A stretch of DNA of 64,000 bases from Gyrodactylus bullatarudis (Eukaryota; Platyhelminthes; Monogenea; Gyrodactylidea; Gyrodactylidae). This document shows, piece by piece, positions 45,901-56,665 of the stretch. Within the stretch, counting starts at the first letter, position 1, and each line of letters begins with the position of its first letter. The stretch covers positions 1 to 64,000 of the forward strand of contig SSNU01000330.1 of NCBI GenBank assembly GCA_012064415.1. Reading direction: 5' to 3'. The position numbers and the translations under genes are program-made. The notes under the pieces are model-generated. The model had not been told where the DNA came from. It ran no database searches and saw nothing but the letters and a program-made list of their open reading frames with translations.

Positions 45901-48900
45901 CTCTAAAACTCATCAAAAAGACTCTCACTCCAGTTTAGATTGACTCAAAATGATCTTATTTTTAATTTTCAATCACATACAGTTTGATCGATTCAAGCCA
46001 GAGGACGATGACCGTATTAGTGAGGTTGACTTTGCCAAATATCTTCTTACCTATGCTGGATTTGGTGAAGCAAAGCGTAAACGAATGCTAAAAAAAATCA
46101 AGGCCAAATTCGACAAAGGTGACGTGAGTCTACTTTTTTCATTCAATAATCTATCTGAATGAATTATAGTAAAATGTATTTGAAACTGAAATCATTGAAA
46201 TTCAATGTAAAATTTAGTTATTAAGTTAGAAAAGAATTAGTAAAATTGTAATATTTCTATAGACCTATGATCTCCTCACTATAATAACTCGGCCATCTAA
46301 CAAGTTGGACAAAATTTCATCTGTTACACTTTATAATCTACTGAACAAAGCCTCTCTGTCTATAAATTTAGATAACCTCATACTTGGTGAAGATTATAAA
46401 TTTAAAAAACATAACTAGAGTACTAAATATGAACTTTTAAATGAACTATCGTAATAGAATAATAAAATAATATACTTTTTTATTTTTTTGTGAATAAATT
46501 GATTCATCTACAAGTTAAAGTTATCATCTCTTCTCATGTAAATAATAGGAAACACCAGTAAGTTGAAATTTTACTCGAATGTTTTTTCCTTAAAATAAAA
46601 ATGGTCATTTCTACGTGTAAATCTGGTTAGTTGGGGTCTTTTCTCTCATCATTTGTTTTCAACTCAGTTAGCAACAATCAAGTTTTAAAATTACCCTATC
46701 AAAACTAACCAGATTTATGCGTTGTAAATGAATTTTGTTGTCAATGTTGTAACTCATTAAATGGCGTAAATGTTCAGGATTTTAGTGAAAACTTGATCAA
46801 GTCTGATTGAAAATTTAAGATGCTGTTTTCAACACATTGTTCTATACAATGTGTGCTTTGTACTGATAATTTCATCCGAAAAGCCAGTACAAAAATAAAC
46901 CAAGAATGTTTATTTGAAGAAAAATTTCTTCTGAAAACTTATTTGCTGAGTCTCTGTTTTGTTTGCTTGATGAATAAGAAAAATAATTCAAGAAACGGAG
47001 CGTTAAATTTTGGAAAAAGTCTTTTTAAAAGATTAAAAAGAACTCAGACCTGAGTAATACTGAAAAGTTTATTTTGCATGGAAAATTTAGCATGATAAGA
47101 ATGAATGATGACCCCCCCAGTAAGAAAGTTTTTTTAGAGAAATAAAAGGGTTTAAAATAGGTCCACCCCTTAGTTCTTTGATCCCATTGTTCTCCCCCTC
47201 CCCCTACACTTTTCCTCTAGTCTGTCGGTAGTATCTTGTTTTTCACTACACTCCTGACTGTCTAATCACTTAATTTAATCTCGACTGGGTATTTCAATGA
47301 AAACAACGACATTTTGTATAGAATAAACTATACACTTTTCAGAGGATTTCCTTCCAAGAGTTCCTTGACTTCAATCAATTCCTCAGGAGCATTTCCGATG
47401 TTGACGCTGCCCTCTCATTTCACAATATTGCTGGTGCAGCTATCGACCAGGCAACTTTGAAGCATGTTGCAGAAGCTGTAGCCAACGTAAAATTATCTGA
47501 TCATGTTATTGACGTTGTCTTTAATCTCTTTGATGATAACAGTGAGTTAAATGTTTAGCATGGTTACTACTGCATACAGATGAGTTAGGATTAACTATTA
47601 ATAATCTATCGACAAAAGGGATTCCATTTCAACATTTGTGTTACCATAGTTCTATGGAGAAATTAATTCCAAAACATTATCTGATAAATTCACTCGTATT
47701 ATGATTTCAATGACTTTAGTTAAATATACAAAATCAATATTTTTTCTCTAAGGTCGTTGTTGAACTCTTGATAAAAATTACTCTCCTATAAATTGCATCC
47801 TTTTCCACTTGAAATCGGATCATAAAAACTATAGTTCTTTGATTCATTGATAAAGAATTGGGAATTTTCAATAATCCAAGGTATAATGAAAAGTTACTCA
47901 ATACATTATTACATTTGTTTCCGGCTGTTTGTTGCATTTTTTTCAACCACGCAAAACTTTCTGAAATTGTTTGACCATCTACTCATAGGTATGTCAACGA
48001 TTTCAAAATCAATTATTCCAAAGTCAGGAACTGAGAATTAATTCTTGCTTATTCTAAATAAAAGTTACTCTGAATTTTAATCTGAAAAAAATCGGTCATT
48101 CCCTCCGTGAGAGTTGGAACAATTCCCATCGCATTGATGAGTTTTATGCAATATTTTTCAAAAACGAAAAATCTGAAAAAGAAATTTTCAAGGGAAAATA
48201 TGGTCATTTTTCAAATTTCGATTTAGTGCCAAAATCCCATTTTTTCGATCTTTAAACTAAATTTTTTTATTGATTTCAAAGTGAGAGAGTGACCAAAACT
48301 TGATTTTCTCTTGATCTCTTCAAGACAAGAAAGCCGAATATGCTGAATCTGTTCTAATGCATAACTTCATTATCTTTATGGAGTCGAATTTCGATTTTTT
48401 TTCATTTTCACTGCTTGAAAATTATTGAAATTTGACAAATCGAAACCTCTCAAAAATGGTGGATCTCACGAAAATTTGACGGCAAAAATAACCTATCAAT
48501 AATTCCTTGAAAACTTTATATATTTTTTTGATAGACTTCCCAGTTTCTCTAATGAACTAACTAGAATAAACATTTCATTTTCTAAAAAAGAGTTGTATTA
48601 TTATTTGGAGAACCTATGAATTTATTTCTCATTTGCTTGATATAATTTTGACAATATTATAGATTATTATAATTTGAAAAATGACCATATTTTTTCGTAA
48701 AAGTGGGCAACATGAGTAGGGTTCCAAAAAATCTTTATACATTTTTGAATTTTTGATGAAAAAATTGAGGTTTTCGTAAAAATCAGAGATTCCCAACTTC
48801 ATATCAATTAAATTTTTCTTCAACATACTTCATATATATGCTAAATTCCTTCATTCATCTCTTAGTTCAAAAACAGTTTAAGAATAATAATACTTTAAAC

Positions 48901-49189
48901 TATCGATTATCCTCACTTTTTTCTCCAACGTTTTAATTATTCATGAAACAGTTTTTTCCACATACACTTTCTTTCCACATTGCATAGTTTCTATATTTCA
49001 GATGACAACCATTTAAGCAATAAGGAATTTGTTAGCGTCATGAAACATCGTCTACTCCGCGGCTTCGACAAACCCATGGACACCGGCTTCATTCGATTTT
49101 TGAATGCAGTGGTAGCATGCACTCAGAAACAATTCGAATTTTCGACAAATTCGAAAAAATCAAATGGACGTGAAAAGAGTCGAATTTGA
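42998..49189 (+). CDS. MICU1: Mitochondrial calcium uptake protein 1 (MICU1), nine exons
   Basis: An EF-hand gatekeeper of the mitochondrial calcium uniporter in the intermembrane space. Exons: 42998-43197, 43232-43292, 43348-43437, 43533-43733, 45222-45330, 45386-45660, 45983-46123, 47343-47541, 49002-49189 (1464 nt, 487 residues; human MICU1 is 476). The N-terminus is basic and Ser-rich, as in a mitochondrial presequence, followed by a hydrophobic segment ([20 protein letters not shown]). Family blocks follow: [52 protein letters not shown], and [21 protein letters not shown]-hand 1 is the canonical [14 protein letters not shown]-hand 2 is [12 protein letters not shown], with Asn where Gly is usual at loop position 6. 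The C-terminal helix region continues through [11 protein letters not shown]. Intron 4 is 1.5 kb and holds a family F repeat. Confidence 0.95.
44560..44990. repeat. Dispersed repeat, family F, in MICU1 intron 4
   Basis: 44678-44735 (GACAATTTTTGAACACGCGC, then CAAGATTTTTTCAATGAATT) matches the reverse complement of 26380-26440, and more weakly 15.4 kb. The outer limits are approximate and no terminal repeats are visible. Confidence 0.6.
45729..45878. mobile_element. 150-bp inverted-repeat MITE in MICU1 intron 6
   Basis: The left end ACCAGGGCAACC and right end GTTGCCCTGGT are inverted repeats, each flanked by AATA (45725-45728 and 45879-45882), which may be the target duplication. No coding capacity. 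It lies between the exons encoding the EF-hand 1 region and the FDRFKPEDD block. Confidence 0.7.
48140..48820. repeat. Relatives of the foldback element in MICU1 intron 8
   Basis: 48685-48812 (GGGCAACATGAGTAGGGTTCC, TGATGAAAAAATTGAGG, GATTCCCAACTTCATATCAA) matches the right arm of the element at 9818-10388. Material at 48180-48500 has similar phrases in the other orientation (ATGGTCATTTTTCAAATTTC, GACAAGAAAGCCGAATATGC), so the whole stretch is likely a decayed copy of about 650 bp. Confidence 0.6.
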
Positions 49190-49353
49190 AGATTTTCAAC
49201 CAGCTATCCCTCACACTTGTTATCATGCATTAGATTTTTAATTATAGAACCACGAGAAGAGCGTTTATCAAGATTATCCTCAATTTTCTCTATATCAACT
49301 CCCTCATTGGACTTTGCCTAAATTCTATTTTACCTCGTTCAAATCAATGAATG

Positions 49354-49359
49354 AATAAA
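49354..49359 (+). terminator. Poly(A) signal of MICU1
   Basis: An AATAAA lies 165 nt after the MICU1 stop codon and about 105 bp before the next gene's start codon. Position and sequence fit a cleavage and polyadenylation signal. Confidence 0.5.
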
Positions 49360-49463
49360 TATATTTATTATTTATTGTGAAGCAATCTTAATATTCTTTA
49401 TTTCAGTCATATTGAACAAAGTTGATATATCCTTTCTTTTTAAGGGATCCCAGTTAAATAAAT

Positions 49464-52400
49464 ATGGCTCCAAAAAGTGAAAATTTCCAGGATCAATGTG
49501 ACCAGAGGGTCTTCCAGGAGTCAGCCTACGCTCTCGAGAACGAACCACAGAATGCTGAATTAATCTTTGTCCCAGTGGCCACAGTGATTAACGATCATCC
49601 GAATAATCTTGCGATCAATCTAGATCATAGTTATTTAACCAATGGAATTGAACGTTTCTACGACGACAATGTTGACGAAATTGAAACATTTCATGATCTT
49701 ATTGTTCCTTATCAAAATCGTTTGCTGACCATTCACCAGGAAGAAAGTATTAATGATCGATCCAGGGTAAGAAAATAATAGTCTTTCTCCATCTTCCAAC
49801 TTAACTATCGAGCTAAAAATTTTTTTCGAATAATTCTCTAGAATAAGTTTGCCAATTTTAATTTTTTTTAGATGGTATCATTTTTGCTGCTCTGATCTTG
49901 CTTCTTTGCTAACAGATTCCCGCTTGTCTATACTTTATATCAGATAATATTTGAGATAAATTCCCAATTCGTTTTAGTAGATTTATCTTGAATTAGACCT
50001 GTTCATATATCGATAAATATCGTATCTCGATATCTGCTCGATAAATATTGATAGCATATATCGAGTACTTTCGATAATATATCGAATAGTATTGAGTGAA
50101 AATTTAGGAAAGAAAAAAAAATCAATATCTTAAATCTTGTCTGTTCGTTAGACAATGATTCATCAAGACTTGAATATTTTTCTTGCTAACTTTTCGAGAA
50201 ATATACCCCTTTGAGTTACTGCCCTACTAATTAGTGATGACCAATGAACCCACTTCGCTTGTAAGATAACTTTTATCGAGTAATCATACCTGTTTAATTC
50301 AAACATACAATTGTCTGAGATTTATCCATTGAAGCTTCAGATACACAGCCTATTTTTGGATCTATAAGTTACTCAATTTTTGATCGATAATTCTTGAACT
50401 AAAAATAATTACGTTAAAACTGTATATTCATAATCAGCGTGTTACCGAAACATATGAAAAAAAATTCTCTAGGACTTAAAATACTGACTACTTCTAATAC
50501 TCATATACTGATAAAATAATATTAAAGCTTTCTTTATCTTTCTACTCTCTTGTTCAGACATCAGAATTGACTATGGTCATGCATCAGAGAGCTCTATCAA
50601 GTCAAATACGCATAGGGAATATGAGTGAAACAGTACATATAGTCAATACAGGCCCACTGGATGACATTACTAACAACACAAAGGACATGTTCCTATTCTC
50701 CATGAACGATGTGGACCAGGATTTAATTGGATTGCTCAGAAATTCCAATAACCACGAGCAAGATATGACCAACATGATTCTTCTCTCGGATTTCATTCAG
50801 AATAATCTTCAGAATTACGAAATATTCAGAAATCTCTTGGAATATTCCGATTTCCCTCAGTCCCTTCAGACCAGCGATATTCACATGTGTGATGAGTATG
50901 GTCATCCAGAATTGGTTGGATGTGACTCCTTCCTCTGTACCTCGAGACAAATATTCGATATGAATTATGAATCGGTGAGAAATTAATTTTCATCTTTTCC
51001 ATCATTTTCAGTTCGTCTAGACTACTCTACTTGTGAAAACTTTGTGAGAAAAGTAAAGTAGATCTCTCATTTTGACCTGCCGGTTAGAAACATCCCTTAG
51101 AAGATTGGACATGGATATATTCTAAAGTTACTCGTTTCTGATTGGTCGAAATGAGAGATCTATTCTCATACAGAGTAAAATAAGTATTTAACATATTCAC
51201 AAAGACATTGGCTACAAACAGTGATTTTTTATTCTATTGGCCTTTTTTCAATCGGGTCAACTGTTCAAGGATGACTTTATTCAATTTCTCCGATTTCTAG
51301 ACATGAACTTGGTAAGTTTGGCTATACCCCACTCAAAACTAGCTGATAACAGTCTAATATTTATTCATGTGTGATTTGGTTGTAATCATTTTCAGTCTAA
51401 CATGGTCTCCCATCATCATTTACCAAATCCTATTTGTAATGCCAATTAAAAAGCTTCTATTATCACTTCAATGATTTTTTCTACACTCGTCCTAATTATG
51501 ACCAATAATATTATTTATTTATTTGTTTAATCGTGTGTATACTTTAGAGTAGGTTTCCTATTTACTAATTTTATTATTTTGAAGTTAAATCTTGAGATCA
51601 TTTTGTCCATTTAGATTTTAGATTTGAATGGCCAAAGAAATTAACTAATAATGATTGTCTTGACAGTAGTTGATTAGGAAACTTGTTCAACAACGAAATG
51701 ATCACAATCTGTTATATTAATATATGCGATAAGTAATGGAACTGAATACAAAAATTGTTATTGAAAACAAAAACATGCGAAAGATAAGTTGAAAATCAGT
51801 AAATGAAACCTGAATGCTATAGAACGCTTAATTGGATCTTTGAAAAAGGATTTAAGCACTTTGAAAGTTCTCCGATGGCCCAGTTCTTAAGCAAAAGACA
51901 CACATATCTAGCAATCTGCATAAAATCTCTCTAATCAAAATATTCAGAAATATTGATTCTTTTCAATTTTAGAAATATCCAACAAGTTCAAAAAAAAGAG
52001 TGATTAATTTCTAACAGTACCAAATTTATTCGAGTTCATTCTAGTTTTGAAGAATAAAAACTTTGTTACAGTTTTGTAGTCCCATTACTTATCGCACAAC
52101 CTAATGAAATAACTAACTAGTTTCAATGCAGATACAGTTGTGCCCCAGTTTTGGTGTATGAGAAATCACACACTCCATTTTAGTTTAGTTTTTCACATCA
52201 AGACACTGAAACGACTTTTGATAGAATTCATCATTGATTTTCAATTAGACATGAAGATGTAATTTATTAATGAAGCTAACAGAGAATGTTTGAAACTAAA
52301 TTGAAAGTTTCAATTTGAAACCCATGATTATAGAATATAATAATAATTATTATTGAACTTTTACCTATTAAAGGTGACACATTGCCTTTTTTATCAATGT

Positions 52401-55400
52401 TTATTTTCGAAATTTTTCATTCTCAGTGGACGAATGCAATAGGGTTTAGTGGAACTGATCAAATCAAGAGAAAATTCTCTTTAAATTGAGACAAAAAATT
52501 TTGAAATTTTGGCCAAAAAATTATCTTCTCAAAAAACTTGTTCCACTTTTAAGTAGATTTATGATGAGAAAAATTTATTTTTCATAGGAAAATTGGAGTG
52601 TGCGATTTCTCATACACCAAAACTGGGGCACAACTGTAATTAGTTATAATCTTGTGTAACAACTGTAATTTTTTTTACTGTATTCCCATTTCTAATGATT
52701 ATATAATCATCAATCTACATTCAACTATATAATCATTTTCCAATTTGATCAACTAATCTAATTCATCAAATAATAATTTGTTCAATAATAATCAGTTGAA
52801 AGAAAAATTAATTCTCAATGTTTTGTTTTTGTCATCTAAACGGATGAGTAGATAATCATATCAAATTTATTCAGGCATTCGTCTCAAGCAGAGATGATCC
52901 ATTGTCAATTGAAGATTTCTTCCAAAACCTTCACATTGATTCCCTGTCGGAGAGTCTGAAAAAGGATCATTTCTACGTGCTGTTCCTCTTCTATCCAATA
53001 GATTCAGCTCAAACAGCTGGGGAACAGGAGGACCCAGCTTCCAAGCCAATTCTCACTTCCCTCATTCTTATTGAAGAGTTGAAGAGCTTCCATTATAATG
53101 TGATCCCAAAGTTTTCTGATCAATCTTCCCTATTTAATTCGCAGAAATATCGAATTTTTTGTATTCTCACAGAAATCAATGGTAAGCTTTATTTATCAAA
53201 ATTTTTGGATTTATTCTGGGTACAATCGTGTAATTTTGTTCGCCACAGCACATAAGGATAATCTAAGTTGCATGAAGAAACCGAGGATTTCAAATCTAGG
53301 ACGAAAAGCTCATTTTTATAATAAAATTAATTAAAACTCGGGTAAATATTAGAATTACCAGTAATTAGTCATGGTTGAGAATCCTAATATATTTCATAAA
53401 ATATATTTCAAATCCCTTCATCGGTCCAAAGGTTAAAGAGTGGAACACAACACTTTCTCGAGCAATAATTTTAACTGAAAGATATCTAAAACACTTTGTT
53501 TACCCCTCATTAGAAAGGAAATTTATTGACATACAAAATTATGTATGATTCATAAAGATGGCTTTTCACTGATCCACACCATAGTTACTTGAAGAAGCGT
53601 GATTTTTTGAAAATGTTGTGAAATATTTAAAAAATATTTAGAACGTTTTTTTGAAAACCTATTTTCTGAGGTCTTAGAAAAAAATAAAATAACTTTCGAA
53701 AAACAATAGCCGTAGATTTCGAATATCCATTCGCCTGCTCGTTATCTCTTATAATTTAGAAGATAACTGGTTTTGGAGCCAAAAAATGCCAATTTTAAGC
53801 TCTATTATGTTTGGAATGATAAGTCGGCTTACAAAAAGGAATTCAGGTTCGGAATCAGCGTAATTATTTTCTCATTTGTGTGATGAAAAAAAATAATTTG
53901 GGATATGAAGGGTTAATAGCTCAGATGTGATTTGTTGATTCCTGTTTCCAACTTGTTTCAATCCCGTTCTTAGTCCAGGCTTGGGCCCCCTTTACACTTG
54001 GAAAATTCATCATTTTTCGCTTTCACTTAATTGACTGATTGATAGATTTTCTTCCCTTCTCTTGCACTAATTACAATGCTCTCTGAGAGTTTATAGTTCG
54101 TATCATAGTTATAGTTAGTCAAGGTACGATTCATCTATAAAATTTCTATAGCCTTGGATGAATTATGATTGCGTTTGAACTAAATTTTTCTCAAAAAAGT
54201 TGTCAATCATCTAATGATTCTTTTTCTCTATAATTTATTATACCTTGTCACTAGACCGGAATTGTTATCATAAAGTACCAAATTTTAATTTAATTCCGAA
54301 TTAAATGTTAGCGTAAGTCTGGAAAGTCTACTGTATCGTGAATCTATTTGATAATCCCATTTTATTATACTAATAAGTAGGGCCTCAAAAAGTTATATTT
54401 TGCTTGAAAGGTCTATTTCTCAAAACAATATCAATGATGAATCCAAAATAATTGTGGGGGGTGGTAACGGTTAAAAAAGTGCTAGTTCCTATACTATTTA
54501 ATATTATAGGTCATATTATTATTTTTTGGTCTTATTTCTTTTGAGGCCCTACTGATTAGGTTTGTGAATCTGGAACATATAACCTCAAGTCGTTAACAAA
54601 ATACTATGAGCAAATATATTTTACTCGTCAACCCTTCAAGTTCATATATGGGAAAGGTAACTTTCCCAAGGCATAATTCTATTTTTAAGAAACTAAAGAT
54701 TGTTTAATAACCACTTTTCTGAAAGAAGATCTTATATTCCTTCGACTGATCTACTTTTAAGCTAAAATCATGAATCCCCAAATTTTCAAACTAGGCCATG
54801 TCCCTTGAAAAAAATTTATTCTGGGTCTGTAAGTGTTGAGAACTGTTTCAGTAACATCAGCTGCACTCTCTAGAATTTCTTCATTAGGGAGCAGTTTCTT
54901 CTTATATTGGCTGATCCAACTAATTATTCTTGGCCCATTCGAGAATTTCTTGCAAACATGTTCTGACTGAGATTCTTTTAGGAATTATGAGAAATTTATA
55001 TACTCTAACTGGCTTCTCAGACTCACGGTAACACATGGGACATTTGAGTAGAGAATGAAATTTATCATAATTTTTCTATTTTTTCCATCTAGATTCATAC
55101 CCCTTGGACGAATTAATACTACATCAGGGTCTCTTATCCATCAATGAAACAGTTTATTTAAAGTTTCTGTGATCTTTTACAACAAACAAAACTTATGTAA
55201 ATTTATTTAAAAATTATTTTCCATCAATTTAAACATGTGCTGCTGTGCGAATCAATTTTTGAAAGGAAATAAATGACTGGATTTTCAAAAAAATTTATTA
55301 GCATTTGTATTCGGGCAAATTTTGTGAGGCCCCACTGTAACCCACTTATCTATCTAGTCTGTTTTATTTGAATTTTTGTGATTGTGAATCAAATAAAATC

Positions 55401-55610
55401 CTTTTTAATAGTTTATGTCTTTTTACGTCTCTAAATGATGAAGAGTGAACCCAGCAAATTTATTTGGAAATAAAAGTTTTATTATCTGTGAAAAATCTCC
55501 ACGAATGAATTTAAGATCATCTTATTTTGATCCAAAACTAACTAATGATTTCAGTTCGAGATGGATTACATTATCGAACATATGAACATCTACACCGGAA
55601 TCGTGAATGA
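49464..55610 (+). CDS. Unknown 360-residue protein, four exons
   Basis: Exons: 49464-49766, 50558-50974, 52875-53181, 55555-55610 (1083 nt), with good GT-AG sites and frame kept at each. The protein starts MAPKSENFQDQCDQRVF, 275 bp after the MICU1 stop on the same strand. It is acidic overall, Asn/Asp-rich in the first half (NDHPNNLAINLDHSYL, LLRNSNNHEQDMTNMILL), and has no signal peptide, membrane segment or recognised motif. The third exon is more compact and hydrophobic (DHFYVLFLFYPIDSAQ, SLILIEELKSFHYNVIPKF) and may fold as a small domain. The last exon gives VRDGLHYRTYEHLHRNRE. Codon use and composition are unlike the chance frames nearby. Function not known. Its long third intron (2.4 kb) and second intron (1.9 kb) carry MITEs. 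Confidence 0.75.
50003..50096. repeat. Degenerate ATATCGATA-rich tract
   Basis: About 94 bp contain at least eight partial copies of ATCGATA/ATATCGA on both strands, for example CATATATCGATAAATATCG and TATCTCGATATC, then TTTCGATAATATATCG. It can fold on itself. It lies in intron 1 of the unknown gene. No function is evident. Confidence 0.6.
51725..52096. mobile_element. MITE with TGCGATAAGTAATGG ends
   Basis: The left end TGCGATAAGTAATGGAACT and right end AGTCCCATTACTTATCGCA are inverted repeats with one change. The interior is AT-rich and non-coding. It sits 38 bp from the next MITE, in intron 2 of the unknown gene. Length 372 bp. Confidence 0.75.
52135..52636. mobile_element. Tc1/mariner-like MITE with about 48-bp inverted repeats
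   Basis: TA (52133-52134) is followed by CAGTTGTGCCCCAGTTTTGG and onward to CACTCCATTTT. The right end is the reverse complement, ending CCAAAACTGGGGCACAACTG before TA (52637-52638). A CAGT start and TA duplication are typical of Tc1/mariner elements. The two arms differ by only a few bases, so the insertion looks fairly young. No transposase. Confidence 0.85.
53430..53912. mobile_element. MITE family A copy in intron 3 of the unknown gene
   Basis: The left region reads GTGGAACACAACACTTTCTCG then CTGAAAGATATCTAAAACAC and CATTAGAAAGGAAATTTATT. The right end reads AATAATTTGGGATATGAAGG followed by TTAA (53913-53916). It matches the 59338-59764 copy in order and sense. Confidence 0.75.
54376..54554. 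mobile_element. Small MITE with GTAGGGCCTCAAAA ends
   Basis: The left end AGTAGGGCCTCAAAAAG and right end TCTTTTGAGGCCCTACTG are inverted repeats; length is about 179 bp. A related single end (TGTGAGGCCCCACTGTAA) occurs at 55323-55340. The CAGT-like end suggests the Tc1/mariner group, but the TA duplication is not clean. Confidence 0.65.
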
Positions 55611-56665
55611 TATCTCTTGAGTAGAACAAGAGAATTCAAGCTGGTCTCAGTGCCCTCTTTTCATTCGAGAAGACACACAGTTTGAAAAAAATTAAAATTC
55701 CCAAATTATATGAACCTAAATTCATATGGAAGATTTATAGAAAAACAAGCGTAAAAATTCATTAACGGAAGAGGTCAGCGTTTGAGAAAACTACCCAATA
55801 GTCATGAATTAGCTCGAAAATTTCCATGTATTTCCTCTCTAAATACTACAATATAGCCTAATTACTTAGGAGTAAGCACGTGGAAAACTAAATTCAGATT
55901 ACTAAGTTACTGATGTGAATGAATTGAACCATTTAGTAACTAGGGCATTTGAGTTTGCTGACTCTCTCAGTGGATTACAGAGTACCCAACAACTCTGTAG
56001 TCTGAGAGGGTCAAAAGAAGATATAAAGCCATCTTCATTAAAGATTTTTCAATATTATAATATATAACTATATATTTTAATAACAAAAGGCTTTTTATGG
56101 TAGGCATAAATAAAAATATAGACAGACACAAATGTTGGAAAAATTATGTTAGACTTTTGTGCTCAAAAATGTGGTTCATTTTGTGAAATATTTCTTTTTT
56201 CGTTATGTGGAGAGAGAGAAAGAGAGGGAAGAGATACAAAACTCAGGTTTATAACTTCTTCTAGTTTTATTATACTTTAAACGTGAGCGGGATAGGAAAG
56301 GGATTGAGTTGTCACAGTAGTAGTAAGTTTAATTAAAGATATTCAAATAGATAATAAATAATAATAAGTTTTATTATCAATTCAGATAAAAAATTTGGAA
56401 TTACAACCACTCTTTGTATGCACACACAGAGAATCATCATAATTAAACTGCTGGATAATTTTCTTTTGAAAAAAATGTAAAAAAATGAGCCACATGTAGT
56501 AGAGTAAAAGTGTAAACACAAAAGTGGACACAAAAGTAATATTAAAATTATTACAACAGTGTATAAATAATAATTAAGAACTAATAATAATAATAATAAT
56601 ATTGCTTATAAATTGACATCAGAGTTTAAAAAAAATAGAATTTCAATGTTGAGTAAAAATTATTT
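55611..56665. other. Convergent intergenic region, no gene seen
   Basis: The unknown plus-strand gene and the atrophin-like minus-strand gene converge here, 1055 bp apart at their stops. It contains a purine-rich microsatellite (GAGAGAGAGAAAGAGAGG at about 56210-56228) and a short AAT repeat at about 56583-56602. The 66-residue minus ORF is hydrophobic low-complexity and not supported. Confidence 0.5.

Noticed and set aside
46262..46440. Possible third LINE fragment or coding frame in MICU1 intron 7
   Set aside because: The translated phrases do not align with the RT fragments at 1 kb and 7.6 kb and no splice sites fit.
47734..48041. ORFs of 64-70 residues within MICU1 intron 8
   Set aside because: AT-rich frames with no splice signals that keep the MICU1 frame. 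The next MICU1 exon is at 49002.
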